Positions 6,412 through 9,570 of a stretch of 9,570 nucleotides of DNA are shown here, piece after piece; the first letter of the stretch is position 1; the number at the start of each line of letters is the position of its first letter. The stretch comes from Adhaeribacter sp. Its GTDB lineage: Bacteria; Bacteroidota; Bacteroidia; Cytophagales; Hymenobacteraceae. Below the pieces are notes generated by a model. The model was given only the letters and a program-made list of their open reading frames with translations. It did no database searches and was not told where the DNA came from. The position numbers and the translations under genes were made by a program. The DNA lies in contig JAQBNV010000359.1 of assembly GCA_028288395.1 (NCBI GenBank), positions 1 to 9,570 of the forward strand, written 5' to 3'.

Positions 6412-8316
6412 ATGTGTGGAATCTCTGGTATTTATGCTTTCAGCGACCTGGGTCGCGATTATTTAAATAAATTAAAAGCCTCAACCGACGCAATCGAAAA
6501 ACGCGGCCCCGATTCCCAAGGGCATTTCTTTTTTGATAAGTGCGGCCTGGGCCACCGCCGTCTGGCCATTCTGGATTTAACCGCCGACGGTTCCCAACCC
6601 ATGACCGACGAGTCGGGACGCTATACGATTGTGTTTAACGGCGAAATATTTAATTTTCCGCAACTCAAAAGTAAATTAAAAGCCAGCGGCTATACTTTTT
6701 TTTCCGGCACCGATACCGAAGTTTTATTAAAATTATATATAAAAGAAGGCAAGCGCTTTCTGAAGCGCCTGAACGGGTTTTTTGCCTTTGCCATTTACGA
6801 CAAAGAAGAGGATTCCGTATTTATTGCCCGCGACCGGATGGGCGTAAAGCCACTGCTGGTTTACAAAGATGCCGACAAAGTAATATTTGCCTCCGAAATG
6901 AAAGCAATGCTGGCCTTCGGTATTCCCCGCAAATTGGATTACGTGTCGCTGTACCAATATTTGCAGTTCAATTACATTCCGGGACCGGCATCCATAATAA
7001 AAGGGGTTAAAAAGCTCGAACCGGGCCATTACCTGTATATCAAAAACGGGAAAGTTTTAAAAAAGGCCTGGTACCGCATTCCTTACGATAAAAAGAAAGT
7101 TAAAAACAACCCTTTGGATTACCAGCAGCAGCAGGAAAAACTGGTAAACCTCCTGGATGCGGCCGTACAACGCCGAATGATTGCGGATGTGCCCCTGGGC
7201 GCTTTCCTGAGCGGCGGTATCGACTCTTCGGTAATTGTCGCGCTAGCATCCCGGCACACCGAGAAGCTAAATACTTTTTCGATTGGGTATAAAGACGAAC
7301 CCTTTTTCGACGAAACCCGCTACGCCAAGCTGGTAGCCGATAAATATAAAACGAACCATACCGTATTTTCGCTCACAAACCAGGATTTATACGATCACCT
7401 TTTCCAGGTGCTCGATTATATCGATGAGCCTTTTGCCGACTCTTCGGCTTTGGCGGTTTATATTCTGAGCAAGTACACCCGCGAGCAGGTAACTGTAGCG
7501 CTTTCGGGTGATGGCGCCGACGAATTATTTGCCGGCTATAACAAGCACATGGGCGATTACAAGGTGCGTCGGGGAGGCGTAACGGCCGAGGTTATTACGG
7601 GGCTGGGACCGCTCTGGGAAGTATTGCCCAAGTCGCGCAACTCGGTGCTGGGTAATAAAGTACGGCAGTTTCAGCGCTTCGCCGAAGGCATGATGGCTTC
7701 GGCGAAAGACCGGTATTACAACTGGGCGACCTTAGCCGATGAAGAAGAAGCCCGTTGCATTTTAACCAAAAGAAGCCGGCAGCTGCTGGGCAAAGAAATA
7801 TATAAAAAACGCAAAAGACGCATTTTGGCACATATTCACCAGGACGGCGATATAAACGAAGTGTTATACACCGATATGCAGTTGGTGCTGCCCAGCGACA
7901 TGCTGACGAAAGTAGATTTGATGTCGATGGCCAACAGCCTGGAAGTACGCACGCCTTTTCTGGATTACAAAGTAGTTAATTTTGCCTTCACGCTCCCGCA
8001 GTCTTCCAAAATAGACAACCACATGAAAAAGAAGGTGGTGCAGGATGCTTTCCGGTCGATGCTGCCCGAAGAGTTGTACAAGCGCCCGAAACAAGGATTT
8101 GAAGTGCCGTTGCTAAAATGGTTTAGAAACGAGTTGCGCCCGCTTATTACCGATGATTTACTTTCGGATGCCTTTATTCAGGAGCAGGGAATATTTGATG
8201 TGTCGGAGATCCGGAAGCTGAAGGCCAAAATATTCTCGAATAACCCCGAAGACATCCACGCCCGTATCTGGGCCTTGATTGTATTTCAGCATTGGTACAA
8301 AAAGCATTTTGTATAA
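6412..8316 (+). CDS. asnB: Glutamine-hydrolysing asparagine synthetase (AsnB family), possibly a polysaccharide amidotransferase
   Basis: The family releases ammonia from glutamine in an N-terminal domain and transfers it to an AMP-activated carboxylate (aspartate in true asparagine synthetases) in a C-terminal ATP-pyrophosphatase domain. Of 634 residues, Cys2 (MCGISGI) is the glutaminase nucleophile, which fixes the start because the Met must be removed. RGPDSQGH (31-38), GLGHRRLAILDL (45-56), NGEIFN (76-81) and GTDTE (99-103) complete the class II glutaminase domain. SGGIDSS (267-273) is the pyrophosphate loop of the synthetase domain, followed by DEPFADSSA and SGDGADELFAGY (365-376). E. 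coli AsnB (554 residues) has SGEGSDE at the latter site; the Asp367 and greater length here resemble AsnB paralogues found in polysaccharide clusters. Lying 110 bases ahead of ugd, it may amidate a uronic acid instead of making asparagine; which of the two cannot be settled from sequence alone. Confidence 0.93.
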   Translation: MCGISGIYAFSDLGRDYLNKLKASTDAIEKRGPDSQGHFFFDKCGLGHRRLAILDLTADGSQPMTDESGRYTIVFNGEIFNFPQLKSKLKASGYTFFSGTDTEVLLKLYIKEGKRFLKRLNGFFAFAIYDKEEDSVFIARDRMGVKPLLVYKDADKVIFASEMKAMLAFGIPRKLDYVSLYQYLQFNYIPGPASIIKGVKKLEPGHYLYIKNGKVLKKAWYRIPYDKKKVKNNPLDYQQQQEKLVNLLDAAVQRRMIADVPLGAFLSGGIDSSVIVALASRHTEKLNTFSIGYKDEPFFDETRYAKLVADKYKTNHTVFSLTNQDLYDHLFQVLDYIDEPFADSSALAVYILSKYTREQVTVALSGDGADELFAGYNKHMGDYKVRRGGVTAEVITGLGPLWEVLPKSRNSVLGNKVRQFQRFAEGMMASAKDRYYNWATLADEEEARCILTKRSRQLLGKEIYKKRKRRILAHIHQDGDINEVLYTDMQLVLPSDMLTKVDLMSMANSLEVRTPFLDYKVVNFAFTLPQSSKIDNHMKKKVVQDAFRSMLPEELYKRPKQGFEVPLLKWFRNELRPLITDDLLSDAFIQEQGIFDVSEIRKLKAKIFSNNPEDIHARIWALIVFQHWYKKHFV

Positions 8317-8327
8317 TTTACAATAAC

Positions 8328-8355
8328 TTGATTTTTAAATATTTATCTATATTTG
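8328..8355 (+). promoter_or_regulatory. Upstream promoter-like element before ugd
   Basis: TATATTTG (8348-8355) matches TAnnTTTG exactly, with TTG (8328-8330) 17 bases upstream. It lies just after the asnB stop and would start transcription near 8362. Confidence 0.4.
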
Positions 8356-8386
8356 TTTTTAGTTTTATAACAAAACTTTACTTTTG
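8352..8386 (+). promoter_or_regulatory. Downstream promoter before ugd
   Basis: TACTTTTG (8379-8386) matches TAnnTTTG exactly, and TTTG (8352-8355) lies 23 bases upstream. Transcription would start near 8393 and leave a leader of about 34 A+T-rich bases before the ATG at 8427. It is the better placed of the two promoter-like elements in this gap and suggests that ugd can be transcribed independently of asnB. No terminator separates the two genes, so read-through from asnB is also possible. Confidence 0.55.
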
Positions 8387-8426
8387 TGCGTAAAAAATAT
8401 TAAACAATATATATAATTAGATATTT

Positions 8427-9570
8427 ATGAAAATTGCAATTGTTGGTACCGGATACGTAGGCCTGGTAACCGGTACCTGCCTCGCCGAAGTAGGGATGGA
8501 AGTGACCTGTATCGACATCGATACAGAAAAAATAGAAAATTTAAAAAATGGCATCCTGCCTATTTACGAGCCTGGCCTCGAAGAAATGGTGCTGCGGAAT
8601 ACCCAAAAAGAACGCCTTCATTTCTCTAATGATATCGCTACCAGTATTATAGATGCTGATGTCGCTTTTATTGCGGTGGGCACGCCTCCCGGCGAAGATG
8701 GCAGCGCCGATTTAAAATACGTGCTGGCGGTAGCCCGCAGCATTGGCCGCCACATGAATAAATACCTGGTGGTAGTAACCAAAAGCACGGTACCGGTCGG
8801 AACCGCCCGCAAGGTAAGAGCCGCCATTGAAGAAGAAATTATCCGGCGCGATGAGCCCCTGGAGTTTGATGTGGCTTCAAATCCCGAGTTTCTGAAAGAA
8901 GGCGCCGCCATCGAAGACTTCCTCAAGCCCGATCGCATAGTGGTTGGCGTGGAATCGGAGCGGGCCGAAGACATCATGCAAAAGGTTTATAAGCCTTTCC
9001 TGCTAAACGGCCACCCGATTATTTTTATGGATATTCCTTCGGCCGAAATGACCAAATACGCCGCTAATTCCATGCTGGCTACGAAAATCAGCTTTATGAA
9101 CGACATTGCCAACCTGTGCGAGCTGATGGGGGCCGACGTGAACATGGTGCGCAAAGGCATTGGCAGTGACGCCCGCATTGGCAATAAATTCATTTATCCC
9201 GGCATTGGTTATGGCGGATCCTGTTTTCCGAAAGACGTAAAAGCCCTGATTAAAACCGCTTCGGAAAACGGTTACGAAATGCAGATATTAAAATCGGTAG
9301 AATCGGTGAACGAAAACCAGAAGTCGGTTTTATTTAATAAAATTACCAAACATTTCGAGGGCGACTTAGCCGGTAAAACTTTTGCTATCTGGGGATTATC
9401 TTTCAAGCCCAAAACCGATGACATGCGCGAAGCGCCTTCTTTGGTGATCATCGAAAAAATATTGGCCGCGGGCGGTAAGGTAAATGCCTACGATCCGGTT
9501 GCCATCAAAGAAGCCCGGCACATTCTCGGCGACCAGATTGCGTATGCCAAAGACCAGTATGATGCCTTAA
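8427..9570 (+). CDS. ugd: UDP-glucose 6-dehydrogenase, 3' end outside the window
   Basis: It oxidises UDP-glucose to UDP-glucuronate with two NAD+ in the cytoplasm, supplying the precursor for glucuronic acid and derived sugars in surface polysaccharides. The 381 residues present include the N-terminal Rossmann motif GTGYVG (7-12), [17 protein letters not shown], the KSTVPVGT segment (119-126), [11 protein letters not shown] (151-161), MTKYAANS with catalytic Lys210 and Asn214, and [10 protein letters not shown] with the catalytic Cys266. The UDP-binding domain begins at about 318 with [14 protein letters not shown] (322-335). Family members are near 440 residues, so roughly 60 are missing beyond the window. 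The ATG at 8427 places the dinucleotide fold right at the N-terminus, as is usual. It follows asnB by 110 bases on the same strand. No internal defect is seen. Confidence 0.95.
   Translation, partial: MKIAIVGTGYVGLVTGTCLAEVGMEVTCIDIDTEKIENLKNGILPIYEPGLEEMVLRNTQKERLHFSNDIATSIIDADVAFIAVGTPPGEDGSADLKYVLAVARSIGRHMNKYLVVVTKSTVPVGTARKVRAAIEEEIIRRDEPLEFDVASNPEFLKEGAAIEDFLKPDRIVVGVESERAEDIMQKVYKPFLLNGHPIIFMDIPSAEMTKYAANSMLATKISFMNDIANLCELMGADVNMVRKGIGSDARIGNKFIYPGIGYGGSCFPKDVKALIKTASENGYEMQILKSVESVNENQKSVLFNKITKHFEGDLAGKTFAIWGLSFKPKTDDMREAPSLVIIEKILAAGGKVNAYDPVAIKEARHILGDQIAYAKDQYDAL

Noticed and set aside
8309..8323. Small hairpin TTGTA-TAATT-TACAA at the end of asnB as a terminator
   Set aside because: The stem is only five A+T-rich pairs, includes the stop codon, and no T run follows.
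8618..9193. Minus-strand frames of 119 and 68 residues opposite ugd
   Set aside because: The plus strand here encodes the full set of Ugd motifs without interruption; these frames are shadows.

Overview
The window looks like chromosomal DNA from a Bacteroidota bacterium, most likely of the order Cytophagales (Hymenobacteraceae-like; the rank below phylum is inference). The evidence is a large Oar-type TonB-dependent receptor, several matches to the Bacteroidota -7 promoter element TAnnTTTG, start codons preceded by A-rich sequence rather than strong Shine-Dalgarno sites, and a tRNA gene without encoded CCA.

Left part (1-1149, minus strand): a stand-alone CheB-type methylesterase gene is broken by two single-base losses and has also lost its catalytic serine, so it is a pseudogene. 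Its stop codon is directly followed by the ATG of a reading frame that leaves the window at base 1. About 430 bases without a convincing gene follow; they contain a 9 bp perfect inverted repeat with about 95 bp between its arms.

Middle (1582-5987, minus strand): a tRNA-Ala(GGC) with its own promoter-like element and terminator; a 1076-residue Oar-type TonB-dependent receptor ending at a strong 15 bp-stem terminator; and an NlpC/P60 lipoprotein, probably a murein hydrolase. The three appear to be separate transcription units. No SusD-like partner lies next to the receptor within the window.

Right part (6412-9570, plus strand): after a divergent intergenic region with several short palindromes, an AsnB-type glutamine amidotransferase/synthetase is followed by ugd (UDP-glucose 6-dehydrogenase), which is cut by the window end. 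This pairing is typical of the beginning of an exopolysaccharide, capsule or O-antigen locus. Ugd would supply UDP-glucuronate. The AsnB paralogue may make asparagine or may amidate a uronic acid. Two promoter-like elements lie between the two genes.

I saw no CRISPR array, intact mobile element or phage gene, and no clearly new multi-gene system. The most interesting points are the decayed cheB with its zinc-ribbon-like C-terminal extension, the AsnB/Ugd pairing, and the unexplained palindromes in the intergenic regions.
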